Source: Candidatus Formimonas warabiya (GTDB lineage Bacteria; Bacillota; Dehalobacteriia; Dehalobacteriales; Dehalobacteriaceae). From it: DNA of 64,000 nucleotides. The notes beneath the pieces were generated by a model. The model searched no databases, was not told where the DNA came from, and saw nothing but the letters and a program-made list of their open reading frames with translations. The translations under genes were made by a program, and so were the position numbers. Where the stretch lies: positions 536,903 to 600,902 of the forward strand of contig NZ_CP017634.1 of assembly GCF_002777255.1 (NCBI RefSeq). The letters are read 5' to 3'. This document shows positions 1-8,160 of this stretch, in pieces. Position 1 is the first letter of the stretch. The number at the start of each line of letters is the position of its first letter.

Positions 1-428
1 AGGAAAACGTAGAGGTACCTATGATGTATGCCGGTGTTCCTAAAAAAATTCGTCATCAACGTTCAAAAATTGTGCTGGAACGAGTTGGCCTGTTAAACAA
101 AATGAAACACCTACCCAACCAACTTTCCGGCGGACAGCAGCAGCGTGTTTCCATTGCCCGCGCGCTGGCCGGCAATCCTTCTGTTATTCTTGCGGATGAA
201 CCCACCGGAGCCTTGGATTCAAAAACAGGCCGTGAGGTGATGCAGTTTCTCAAGGACTTACACAAGGATGGAAATACGGTTGTATTGATTACGCATGATA
301 ATTCTATTGCGGCCCAAGCGGATAGAATTATACGCCTTGAGGACGGAAAGATAGTTTACGACGGTCCCTCCTCAGGAGTAAAGGATTCTGTGGAAACGGC
401 AGAGCAGGAGGAGGTCGAAACAGCATGA
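1..428 (+). CDS. MacB/LolD-type ABC transporter ATPase, 3' part
   Basis: This is the C-terminal part of an ABC ATPase whose 5' end lies outside the window; the open frame runs through base 3 and reads ENVEVPMMYAGV before the first internal ATG at 21. Visible motifs are the ABC signature LSGGQQQRVSIARAL, Walker B ILADEPTGALDS and the H-loop VVLITHD. The signature and the DEPTGALDS form are typical of the MacB/LolD/FtsE class, which powers export-linked permeases rather than importers. It overlaps the next gene by 4 bp (ATGA), so the two are translationally coupled. Substrate unknown; antimicrobial peptide or macrolide-like export is only a family-level guess. Confidence 0.9.
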   Translation, partial: ENVEVPMMYAGVPKKIRHQRSKIVLERVGLLNKMKHLPNQLSGGQQQRVSIARALAGNPSVILADEPTGALDSKTGREVMQFLKDLHKDGNTVVLITHDNSIAAQADRIIRLEDGKIVYDGPSSGVKDSVETAEQEEVETA

Positions 429-1618
429 ACTTTGCTGAGACTTTTCAGTTGGCCATAAAAAACATTCTCTCAAGCAAAGTGCGTTCACTGCTTACAATGC
501 TGGGTATTATTATAGGTGTTGCCGCTGTTATTGTTATTGTCGGAATGGGCAATGGCATGCAAAATTATATGACTTCACAATTCCAGAGTATGGGGACAAA
601 TCTGCTGACAGTGAATATTATGGGAACAGGTTCTTCACATCATATTTCAGTAAAAGATATGTATGCTCTGGTAGAAAAGAATCCAAAATATCTGACTGAT
701 GTATCGCCGACGGTTACGGTAAATGGAAGTGTTAAAATCGGCAGCGAAACTCTGGATAAAACAAGTGTCACCGGTGTCAGCGAAACCTATGATGATATGA
801 AGCAATATGACATTCATGAAGGTCGCTTCATCCAGTATGTTGATATTTTGAATCGCAACAAGGTTTGTGCTGTGGGCAGCTATATAGCAAATGACTGGTT
901 CAACGGAAATGCTGTGGGAAAAAGCCTGAAGATTAATGGAACCACTTTCGCTATTGCAGGTGTTGTGGCGGAGGAATCTGAAAGTGAAGAAGGCGGAACG
1001 GATGATGCAGTGTATTTACCATACACTACGGCAGCCATATTAGCATCAACCGGAACAATATCAAGCTATACGTTCGAGATGACATCCGAGGACAATGTAT
1101 CGGACACAAAAGCCATTCTAGAAGATGCCCTGTACGATGTTTACAAAACAGATGATGCTTATTCTATCATTAGTATGTCCGAGATGATGGATATGATGAG
1201 TAGTATGATAAACATCGTAGTAACAGTTTTGGCGGCAATTGCCGCAATATCTCTTGCAGTCGGCGGCATCGGTATCATGAATATTATGCTCGTATCTGTT
1301 TCAGAACGCACGAGGGAAATTGGTATTCGAAAGTCCTTGGGTGCCAAGCAGCGTTTCATTATGCGACAGTTTGTCATTGAGGCCGCGACTACAAGCGCAT
1401 TGGGAGGAATAGCAGGTATAGGCTTTGGTTATATTCTTTCATTCATTGCCACTGAAGTCATCACCAAAATGCTTTCCACCAGTATCCAGGTTACACCTTC
1501 GATGACCGCTGTTCTGGAAGCATTTACAGTCTCAGTAGCCATAGGTATCATCTTTGGATATCTTCCCGCTAAGAAAGCGGCTCGACTGAATCCTATCGAC
1601 GCGCTCCGTTATGAATAG
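425..1618 (+). CDS. MacB-like ABC transporter permease
   Basis: A 397-residue membrane protein with one N-terminal transmembrane helix (LLTMLGIIIGVAAVIVIVGM, residues about 21-40), a large extracytoplasmic MacB_PCD-like domain (about 45-245), and a C-terminal FtsX domain with three helices (about 275-390). The conserved SERTREIGIRKSLGAKQ motif and the ending PAKKAARLNPIDALRYE are hallmarks of this family. Partner of the overlapping ATPase. A periplasmic-adaptor gene, if present, would lie upstream of the window. Nothing seems broken. Confidence 0.92.
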   Translation: MNFAETFQLAIKNILSSKVRSLLTMLGIIIGVAAVIVIVGMGNGMQNYMTSQFQSMGTNLLTVNIMGTGSSHHISVKDMYALVEKNPKYLTDVSPTVTVNGSVKIGSETLDKTSVTGVSETYDDMKQYDIHEGRFIQYVDILNRNKVCAVGSYIANDWFNGNAVGKSLKINGTTFAIAGVVAEESESEEGGTDDAVYLPYTTAAILASTGTISSYTFEMTSEDNVSDTKAILEDALYDVYKTDDAYSIISMSEMMDMMSSMINIVVTVLAAIAAISLAVGGIGIMNIMLVSVSERTREIGIRKSLGAKQRFIMRQFVIEAATTSALGGIAGIGFGYILSFIATEVITKMLSTSIQVTPSMTAVLEAFTVSVAIGIIFGYLPAKKAARLNPIDALRYE

Positions 1619-1789
1619 TGATAAATTCCTATCTGGGTAAGTAACACGCCTCATTGGACAGAGGGCAGTGGACTGGGGCTATATTAGTAGTACAAAAGAA
1701 TGTCACGCTGCATGGCAGTAAAAATCACAAGCCAGGAAAACAAATATGTCAGAGGTATTTGTAGAGGTTTGACTCCCCTCGCCTCCACA

Positions 1790-2156
1790 AAGAAGAAAGC
1801 TGGAGTATCTCAGAAAATGTTACTTGGGGACAAAGAAAACGTTTTGCTGATGGAAAGGTCAGTCTTCCATACGGTCAGTTCCTTGGTTACGGGCTAACGA
1901 GGGTGAAGTTCCAAAGTATTATGTAGAAAACAGCCACCCAGCAATTGTTTCTCCGGATGTGTTTGATATGGTTCAGCATGAAATGAAACGCCGAAAAGAA
2001 AGCGGTGGGCACCACAGCGGGGCAAGCTGTTTTTCAAGTAAAATAATCTGCGGCGAGTGCGGCAATTTCTACGGTTCAAAGGTGTGGCACTCTACCAGCA
2101 AATACCGTAGGACAATTTGGCAATGCAATAATAAATTTAATATTGAAAACATTTAA
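1790..2156 (+). pseudogene. Serine site-specific recombinase remnant
   Basis: Two fragments of a large serine recombinase are visible in different frames. From about 1801 the frame reads SISENVTWGQRKRFADGK and SLPYGQFLGYG. From about 1897 a second frame reads NEGEVPKYYVENSHPAIVSP, continuing through 1959 with the zinc-ribbon part CGECGNFYGSKVW to a stop at 2154-2156. In intact family members roughly 100 residues separate these blocks, so an internal deletion plus frame change has occurred, and the catalytic N-terminus is missing. It marks a former mobile element at this edge. Identification rests on family motifs recalled from Tn-type and phage recombinases. Confidence 0.75.
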
Positions 2157-2198
2157 CCCGCAGGGCTGGCAGTAATGCTGGTCTTGTGGGCTTTTTTG
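2157..2198 (+). terminator. Rho-independent terminator
   Basis: A CCCGCAGGGCTGGCAG arm and a CTGGTCTTGTGGG arm flank TAATG and are followed by CTTTTTTG. It directly follows the recombinase remnant and probably served it. Confidence 0.7.
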
Positions 2199-2285
2199 TT
2201 TGTAGCATTTTTGTGTATAATATTCCTGAAGCGTATAAGTAGGATAAACCGAACTTATATATTGATTAAAAAATACTAGGGTGTA

Positions 2286-2307
2286 TATAATATAATTGTC
2301 ATGACAA
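2286..2307 (+). promoter_or_regulatory. MarR promoter with dyad operator
   Basis: A TATAAT-like -10 (2286-2291) overlaps or adjoins the perfect palindrome TTGTCATGACAA (2296-2307), just upstream of the MarR start. The same TTGTC/GACAA core recurs after the gene. The position suggests autorepression. Confidence 0.5.
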
Positions 2308-2323
2308 CAAGGTGGTAATGTAT

Positions 2324-2749
2324 ATGGTATTTAAATTAGAGGATTCATTGGGGTTTATTCTAAATAAGACGAATTCAAAACTAAAAAATAAATTATTTCA
2401 ACGATTCAATGAATATAATGTTACGCCAGAACAATGGTCTATACTTAACTGTTTATGGGTACAAGAAGGTATTACCCCTAAGGACTTGGCAGATATTATC
2501 TTTAAAGATAAACCAACTACTAATCGCATTCTTGAAAAGCTAGAAATGAAAGAATTGATTTTCCGAAAGCCTCATCCAATAGATAAAAGAGCTTATCAAA
2601 TATTTTTAACTAATCGCGGCTGGGCATTAAGGGATGAATTAATTCCTATAGCTATGCAATTACTGGAGGAGGCAACAATAGGAATAGAAAAACATAAAGT
2701 ACTAGAAATGAAAAAACTGTTAAATCAAGTGTTTGATAATCTTAAGTAG
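2324..2749 (+). CDS. MarR-family transcriptional regulator
   Basis: A 141-residue winged-helix regulator. The helix-turn-helix region contains TPEQWSILNCLW, then KDLADIIFKDKPTTNRILEK, followed by the wing RKPHPIDKRAYQIFLTNRG with the conserved D-x-R of MarR proteins. I chose ATG 2324 because AGGTGG (2310-2315) sits 8 nt upstream; the GTG at 2312 lies inside that ribosome site. Neighbouring dyads suggest it represses itself and perhaps a now-decayed downstream gene. Ligand unknown. Confidence 0.88.
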   Translation: MVFKLEDSLGFILNKTNSKLKNKLFQRFNEYNVTPEQWSILNCLWVQEGITPKDLADIIFKDKPTTNRILEKLEMKELIFRKPHPIDKRAYQIFLTNRGWALRDELIPIAMQLLEEATIGIEKHKVLEMKKLLNQVFDNLK

Positions 2750-2763
2750 TAATTTTTATCCGT

Positions 2764-2783
2764 ATAGTTGTTCTGACAACTAT
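2764..2783. promoter_or_regulatory. Second MarR-like dyad
   Basis: ATAGTTGT-TCTG-ACAACTAT is a perfect 8-bp inverted repeat with a 4-bp spacer and shares its GTTGT/ACAAC core with the dyad upstream of the MarR gene. It lies 15 bp past that gene's stop and upstream of a decayed short frame. Confidence 0.4.
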
Positions 2784-2849
2784 GCATAAAAATTGATATG
2801 CTAAATGAAATGTTGGATTAATATAGAAAATTTGAAAGGGAGTGTTAGT

Positions 2850-2974
2850 ATGAAAAGTAAGATTGCCGAGTCCATTAGGCTAAAAAATCAATTATTGAAA
2901 GCATTCCTTTAAGTACAGCCGGTACAGCCGAACCGGGGATGGGTTATAAAGACATAATCAGTAACAGCAAATAA
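2850..2974 (+). pseudogene. Short decayed reading frame
   Basis: An AGGGAG ribosome site precedes ATG 2850, whose frame gives MKSKIAESIRLKNQLLKAFL and stops. A second frame continues past this point with IPLSTAGTAEPGMGYKD to a stop at 2972. The start resembles an ordinary gene start, but the remainder is missing or shifted. The family is not recognisable. The rest of 2784-3128 holds nothing else I can support. Confidence 0.3.
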
Positions 2975-3128
2975 AAAAATAACTTATTCCTCACAGATAA
3001 AGAAAAGTTGACAGTACAGAAATAATTGGTATTTGCAAATATTAAGAGGAAAACATAGTCTATGTTTTGGTGTCGTTCACTTTGAGCAAATGAAGCTCAA
3101 GCCATATTTTCATGGGGAGTGAATTTAT

Positions 3129-5228
3129 ATGGCCTTTAGAATTTTCATCCAAGATGAAAAAATGGGACCGGCATTAGCCGTGAAATCATACTGTTCAGAG
3201 GCAGAGTGGCATGGCCTGCTCAAGGCCAAAGAGGATTTTTTAGTAAGGGATATTGATCCGCGTCTTTCAACTTGTGTAAGTCAAGAGTTGGCTGAGTCTT
3301 GGATTAGATCTCGTGATTATGGAGTTAACCCTAATAAAATGTTCAGCCCGTTGACTCTTCCTCAAGATGAGTTGGAGAATCTTATAAATACCAATAAGCA
3401 ATTAATTGATATAGTAAAGTCTCACATCATGCCCTTCTGTCAACTGGCAAGTCCCTCAGGTTATGAAATTGCCTTCCATGATAGAAATGGAATATTAATT
3501 TTTTTGGATGGAATTTCAAAATCCTTAGAGCACAAAAAGAGTAAATATAAGGTGGGTATGGTTTTTCAGGAAGAAACAATTGGCACCAATATATTTTCTC
3601 TATGTAAACGTTATGCAAAGCCTGTGCAGCTTCTTGCCCCAGAAGTCTATGCGACCACTGGGGAGTTTGACATTGTATCTGCGGCCAATATAATGAATGA
3701 AGACGGGGATTTGTTAGGGGTTTTAGTATATCGTCAGATCAATCAGCAGCTAACGGAGAAACCTTGGCTTAAGGATTATCAGGATATCAGGCTCCAAACG
3801 TTGGGCTTTATTACAGCCATGGCACAATCAATAGAGGCCCAGTTAAAGTTAAGGAAGAGTTATTTTAATCTTGAAACATCACACAAAATGTTAGAAGCAA
3901 TGTTGCATTTCTTCGGAGAAGGCATTGTAATAATTGATTCAAATGGCGACATTATTAAAATTAACTCAGAGGGAAAACGAATATTGCGCGTTGGTGAAAA
4001 TGAACCTGAAACCAATATCAGTCAATATTTAAGCGATAAATCTAGACAAATTGATTTGATCGGGAACAATAATTTTGTCGATTATTATGAAGAAATTCTT
4101 CAATTTCCTAATAACAGTACCCAATCTATTATGATTAGCAGTTATCCGATTAAAAATCAGATTAGTAATCAGGTAGAAGCTTCGGTTTTGCGTTTGGCTG
4201 AGACTAAAAAATTTAATGCTATGGCAGCCAAACGGGTGGGGACAATAGCCCGGTTTAATTTTCAAGATATCATTGGCGAAAGTAAGACAATGCAAAGGGT
4301 CAAGTTGATGGCAAACCGATTTGCCGTTTCAACTGAAAACGTCTTATTGCTTGGAGAAAACGGTACCGGCAAAGAACTTTTTGCCCAGTCCATTCATAAT
4401 AAATATCGTCCTAATCAGCCCTTTGTCGCATTGAATTGTGCAGCTTTTCCAAGAAACCTGATTGAGAGTGAGCTTTTTGGTTATGAGGGCGGGGCATTTA
4501 CGGGAGCAGAACGTACAGGACGTCCGGGTAAAATAGAATTGGCTAATAAAGGAACTTTATTCTTGGATGAAATAGGTGATATGCCATATGAGATACAAGC
4601 AATACTGTTAAGGGTATTGCAGGATAAACAAGTGATGAGAATTGGCGGCCACCGCTCTCAGCCTGTTGGTTTTCGAGTAATTGCGTCTACTAACCAAGAC
4701 CTTCACAGAATCATTAAAGACAAGCAGTTTCGCGAGGATCTGTATTACCGACTTTCGATACTTACTATTGAGATTCCGCCGCTAAGGGAAAGGGGTTATG
4801 ACATAATACGGTTAGCTAACTACTTTATTAAAAACTACTCCTGCCGGATGGGTTGGCCTATACCGGTTATCAGAGATGAGGTGCAAGAATACATCTTGGC
4901 ATATCATTGGCCGGGCAATGTACGCCAACTGGAAAATGCCATGATCTATGCGTGTAATATGACCGAAGGCGGATATATTGATTTAAGCCATTTGCCAATT
5001 GAGATAACTGAGAATGGTACTCCTTTCTCGTCAAATTCTCGCTTAGTACAAGCTGGTAGGACTGAACAGGATATTGATGGTGCAGATTCACTAAAAGAAC
5101 TTGAGAAGAAAATGCTGCAAAATTTTTTAGACAAAGCCGATAGCAATATTGTTAAAGCAGCTAAACTGATGGGCATTAGCAGGTCCACTATGTATAGAAA
5201 ATTAAAAAAGTATCAAATTAATTATTAA
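3129..5228 (+). CDS. Sigma-54-dependent activator, AcoR-like
   Basis: A 699-residue enhancer-binding protein. A GAF-type sensory domain (about 60-200) is followed by a PAS-like segment (about 250-350, FGEGIVIIDSNGDI), an AAA+ domain (about 375-615) with Walker A GENGTGKE, the sigma-54 contact loop GGAFTGAERTG and Walker B GTLFLDEIGD, and a C-terminal Fis-type helix-turn-helix (AAKLMGISRSTMYRKLKKY). No receiver domain is present, so it is ligand-sensing rather than phosphorylated. It ends in a terminator. A -24/-12 promoter lies 330 bp downstream in front of the redox operon, which is its most likely target. Confidence 0.93.
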   Translation: MAFRIFIQDEKMGPALAVKSYCSEAEWHGLLKAKEDFLVRDIDPRLSTCVSQELAESWIRSRDYGVNPNKMFSPLTLPQDELENLINTNKQLIDIVKSHIMPFCQLASPSGYEIAFHDRNGILIFLDGISKSLEHKKSKYKVGMVFQEETIGTNIFSLCKRYAKPVQLLAPEVYATTGEFDIVSAANIMNEDGDLLGVLVYRQINQQLTEKPWLKDYQDIRLQTLGFITAMAQSIEAQLKLRKSYFNLETSHKMLEAMLHFFGEGIVIIDSNGDIIKINSEGKRILRVGENEPETNISQYLSDKSRQIDLIGNNNFVDYYEEILQFPNNSTQSIMISSYPIKNQISNQVEASVLRLAETKKFNAMAAKRVGTIARFNFQDIIGESKTMQRVKLMANRFAVSTENVLLLGENGTGKELFAQSIHNKYRPNQPFVALNCAAFPRNLIESELFGYEGGAFTGAERTGRPGKIELANKGTLFLDEIGDMPYEIQAILLRVLQDKQVMRIGGHRSQPVGFRVIASTNQDLHRIIKDKQFREDLYYRLSILTIEIPPLRERGYDIIRLANYFIKNYSCRMGWPIPVIRDEVQEYILAYHWPGNVRQLENAMIYACNMTEGGYIDLSHLPIEITENGTPFSSNSRLVQAGRTEQDIDGADSLKELEKKMLQNFLDKADSNIVKAAKLMGISRSTMYRKLKKYQINY

Positions 5229-5291
5229 GATTCTCTACTATATAATTACTACAATTGTTTCTACTAGATAATGTGTTATTTTCTCAATAAG

Positions 5292-5324
5292 CCTATTGAC
5301 CATGTAAAGTCAATAGGTCTTTTT
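5292..5324 (+). terminator. Rho-independent terminator
   Basis: Perfect 9-bp stem CCTATTGAC/GTCAATAGG with an 8-nt loop followed by TCTTTTTATTT, just after the sigma-54 activator gene. Confidence 0.88.
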
Positions 5325-5350
5325 ATTTGTTGGTAGAAGAGTGTTTATTC

Positions 5351-5396
5351 TGTCGCAGTTTTCGGACATGTGTGTCATAATTAGGAAATTGTCGCA
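5351..5396. promoter_or_regulatory. Candidate upstream activator sites
   Basis: Two direct copies of TGTCGCA (5351-5357 and 5390-5396), with a related TGTGTCATAA between them, lie 160-210 bp upstream of the -24/-12 promoter. This is the usual distance for sigma-54 enhancer sites. Assignment to the adjacent activator is inference. Confidence 0.35.
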
Positions 5397-5557
5397 TATC
5401 TGGGATCCATATAATGGAGATAATTCATTAAATGGTTTTAAGATGAGCATATTATTTATTTCTTACTCTTCATGTCTATCTTCCGAATACACTGTATTCC
5501 CATCCAAATCAAGCAAGCATTAAAAATCTCACGAATTAAGGAAAATCATTAAAATGT

Positions 5558-5572
5558 TGGCATAGTTATTGC
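5558..5572 (+). promoter_or_regulatory. Sigma-54 (-24/-12) promoter
   Basis: TGGCATAGTTATTGC matches the TGGCAYR-N4-TTGC sigma-54 consensus exactly up to the last weak position. It lies about 100 bp upstream of the SDR gene, and a sigma-54 activator gene is immediately upstream. Confidence 0.85.
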
Positions 5573-5675
5573 GAAATAAAAGAGCAAATGCATTTTAATT
5601 TATATTCTTGTTCTTTTTATTACAAACACTGTAGGCCTCAGTGTAAATTAATTTCTAATGGAGATGAGTAATATT

Positions 5676-6431
5676 ATGAAACTGAAAGGAAAAATTGCGT
5701 TAATCCCGGGAGGTACTGCAGGTATCGGAGAACAAATCGCTCTTGCATTTGCTCGGGAAGGAGCCACAGTAATTGTGGCTAGCCGGAACCAGGAACGAGT
5801 TGACCGTGTAAGCAAAGCCATTAAAGCGATAGGTACAGGAGGGGGCTTGGTCGCGGACATTACAAAGAAAGACCAGGTCGATAAGATGATCTCCCAAGTG
5901 GTAAAGGAGTATGGAAAGGTTGACATCATGCTCAACAGTGCCGGTTTTTATCCGGCTACTCCGGTGACTCAAATTAGTCCGGAGGAATGGCAGATGGTAA
6001 TGGACATCAATTTGACAGGACCTTTCTACTGCGCGCAAGCTGCTGCGAAGGAAATGGTCAAACAAAAATACGGCCGCATTATCTTTATTACTTCGGGCCA
6101 AGGATTACGTGGTGTACCGCTAATGGCGCATTACAGCGGAGCCAAAGGCGGATTGATTGCTTTGGCCAGAGCTATGGCTGCTGAACTGGGTCCCTATGGC
6201 ATAACCGTTAACACAATTGCCGCCGGGCTGACGACTACTGATATGGTAAACAATAATTTGCCTCCCCAATTATTGGAGGCAGTTGCCCAAAATGTACCGG
6301 TCAAGCGCTTAGCTGTTCCGGAGGAATATAATGGAGCCGCTATCCTTCTGGCTTCGGAAGATGGATCGTATATCACCGGTGAAACTCTGGCAGTAGATGG
6401 CGGATCGGTAAACGCTGATGCTGTCCACTAA
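5676..6431 (+). CDS. Short-chain dehydrogenase/reductase
   Basis: A classical SDR of 251 residues. The N-terminal NAD(P)-binding glycine motif reads PGGTAGIG (the usual T replaced by P), NSAG follows near residue 89, and the catalytic Y-x3-K is in HYSGAKGG, with a serine in ITSGQ before it. The C-terminus LAVDGGSVNADAVH has the family DGG. ATG 5676 is preceded by GGAGATGA with 8-nt spacing, so I prefer it to ATG 5658. First gene of the sigma-54 operon; it probably interconverts an alcohol and a ketone on the same substrate the next two flavoenzymes act on. Confidence 0.9.
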   Translation: MKLKGKIALIPGGTAGIGEQIALAFAREGATVIVASRNQERVDRVSKAIKAIGTGGGLVADITKKDQVDKMISQVVKEYGKVDIMLNSAGFYPATPVTQISPEEWQMVMDINLTGPFYCAQAAAKEMVKQKYGRIIFITSGQGLRGVPLMAHYSGAKGGLIALARAMAAELGPYGITVNTIAAGLTTTDMVNNNLPPQLLEAVAQNVPVKRLAVPEEYNGAAILLASEDGSYITGETLAVDGGSVNADAVH

Positions 6432-6480
6432 AGTTAAGATTTGATTCGCTTAAATTTCTTATTAACAAGGAGGAAATAAC

Positions 6481-8046
6481 ATGTCCAACACTTACGATGT
6501 CGTTATTGCCGGCGCCGGCCATAATGGCTTAACAGTAGGTTGTTATTTAGTGAAAGCCGGCTTAAATGTGTGCCTAATTGAAAAAGATAACACAGTCGGT
6601 GGCGGGGTAAAATCAAAAGAACTTATTGCCCCTGGATTCGTGACTGATATGTGTTCAACCATTCACGTTATTGCCCCTCATAGCCCTATGATTAAAAATG
6701 ATGAACTTGGCTTCATATCCAAATATGGTTTTAAATACATTTATCCGGAAATAGAAATGTGTATTCACTTTACCGACAATACATATTTGGCCATCTACAA
6801 AAATTTGGATAAAACTTGCCAATCAATTGCCCAATTCTCTCAAAAGGATGCAGAAGCCTATAAGAAATTTGTTCAATGGGCTGATGTCGGCGTAGAAATG
6901 ATTGTACAAGGCTTCTACTCTCCCCCGCCGTCTTACGGATTATTTGCTTCTATGATGGACGGCAGTGAAGATGGAAGAGAATTGATGCGCACCATGCAGA
7001 TGAGCGTTATGGATGTGATAGAAGAATGGTTCGAACATGACAAAACCAAGATTGCTCTCACCCGTTGGATATCGGAAATCATGGTTGATCCCCAGACACA
7101 AGGTACCGGCATCATGGTATTTGTCATGCTGGGATTAGCCCACCGGGAGCCAGGTACAGGCATGCCGGTAGGTGGCTCCGGTAAATTAAGCCAAGTAATG
7201 GAAATGTTTATCAAAGACAATGGCGGAACCATCATTACCAGTAAGATGGTTAAAGAATTTATCGTACAAAACGGTGAATGTAAAGGTGTCATCTTGGATG
7301 ACGGAGAACGGATATTCGGTAAAAAAGCAGTCGTTGCCAATTTAAACATTAAAAACATTTTCCCCAAGATGGTCAAAGATGCTCCTTTGCCGAATAACTT
7401 CGTTCATAGGGTTCAGAGACTCAAACAGTCCGACTTCTCCTGCTTCCAGCAGAGCTATGCTTTAAATGAAGTACCAAAATTTAAATTAGGTGTTCCCGAG
7501 CTTCACGAGGCTTTTATTGTGGAATTTGCACCTTCAAGCTTAGAAGAATACCTTCGCTATTTCAATGATTTGAAGTTCGGCATTCCTGGCCACAATCCAT
7601 TGCTGGCAATCCAAAGTGTACATGATCCAAGCCGGGCCCCGAAGGGGAAACATTCGATGTATTTCTATGAATATGCCCCTTACGACCTCAAAGATAGCGG
7701 AGCCGCCAAATGGGATGAAATCAGAGAACAATATGCCGATGAATTATTGGAGTATATTCGCAAATATACAACGAACATGGGCCCGGAAAATATCATTGGC
7801 CGTTGGATAGAATCACCTTTGGATTTGGAACGGGCTAATCCCGCATTTGTAAAAGGTGACTTTGGCGGTTTGGGTAGTTTTTCACATCAATTTATGGGTA
7901 ATCGCCCACTTCCCGAATATAATTACAAAATGCCTATCAACAAGCTTTACCTTTGCGGACCCAGTACTCATCCCGGCTCAGGAGCCAATGGCGGCGGTAG
8001 GGCTGCAGCAGTAGCAATATTAGAAGATATGGGTATCAGTATTTGA
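6481..8046 (+). CDS. FAD-dependent oxidoreductase, phytoene-desaturase (CrtI) superfamily
   Basis: A 521-residue flavoprotein with an N-terminal dinucleotide motif VVIAGAGHNGLTVGCYL and IEKDNTVGGG, and the C-terminal FAD motif LYLCGPSTHPGSGANGGGR. This arrangement is typical of CrtI-like and carotenoid/all-trans-retinol isomerase-like amine-oxidase-fold enzymes. No carotenoid genes are nearby, so a carotenoid role is unlikely. With the flanking SDR and enoate-reductase-like gene it more likely desaturates, saturates or isomerises an alicyclic or unsaturated compound. AAGGAGG precedes its ATG. Confidence 0.85.
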   Translation: MSNTYDVVIAGAGHNGLTVGCYLVKAGLNVCLIEKDNTVGGGVKSKELIAPGFVTDMCSTIHVIAPHSPMIKNDELGFISKYGFKYIYPEIEMCIHFTDNTYLAIYKNLDKTCQSIAQFSQKDAEAYKKFVQWADVGVEMIVQGFYSPPPSYGLFASMMDGSEDGRELMRTMQMSVMDVIEEWFEHDKTKIALTRWISEIMVDPQTQGTGIMVFVMLGLAHREPGTGMPVGGSGKLSQVMEMFIKDNGGTIITSKMVKEFIVQNGECKGVILDDGERIFGKKAVVANLNIKNIFPKMVKDAPLPNNFVHRVQRLKQSDFSCFQQSYALNEVPKFKLGVPELHEAFIVEFAPSSLEEYLRYFNDLKFGIPGHNPLLAIQSVHDPSRAPKGKHSMYFYEYAPYDLKDSGAAKWDEIREQYADELLEYIRKYTTNMGPENIIGRWIESPLDLERANPAFVKGDFGGLGSFSHQFMGNRPLPEYNYKMPINKLYLCGPSTHPGSGANGGGRAAAVAILEDMGISI

Positions 8047-8071
8047 TAGCGTAGTAAAATAATTAAGTAAA

Positions 8072-8101
8072 GGGACGTCTGGTTTCCGAACTGGCCGTCC
8101 C
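8072..8101 (+). other. Intercistronic hairpin
   Basis: GGGACG and CGTCCC arms with an internal GGTTTCCGAACT dyad lie between two operon genes. There is no U-tract, so it may be an mRNA stability or processing element rather than a terminator. Confidence 0.4.
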
Positions 8102-8160
8102 CCTCTATACGAGGGGAAAAGAAAAAACTAAAAATTTTTAGATAGGAGAATCTCATTAAC

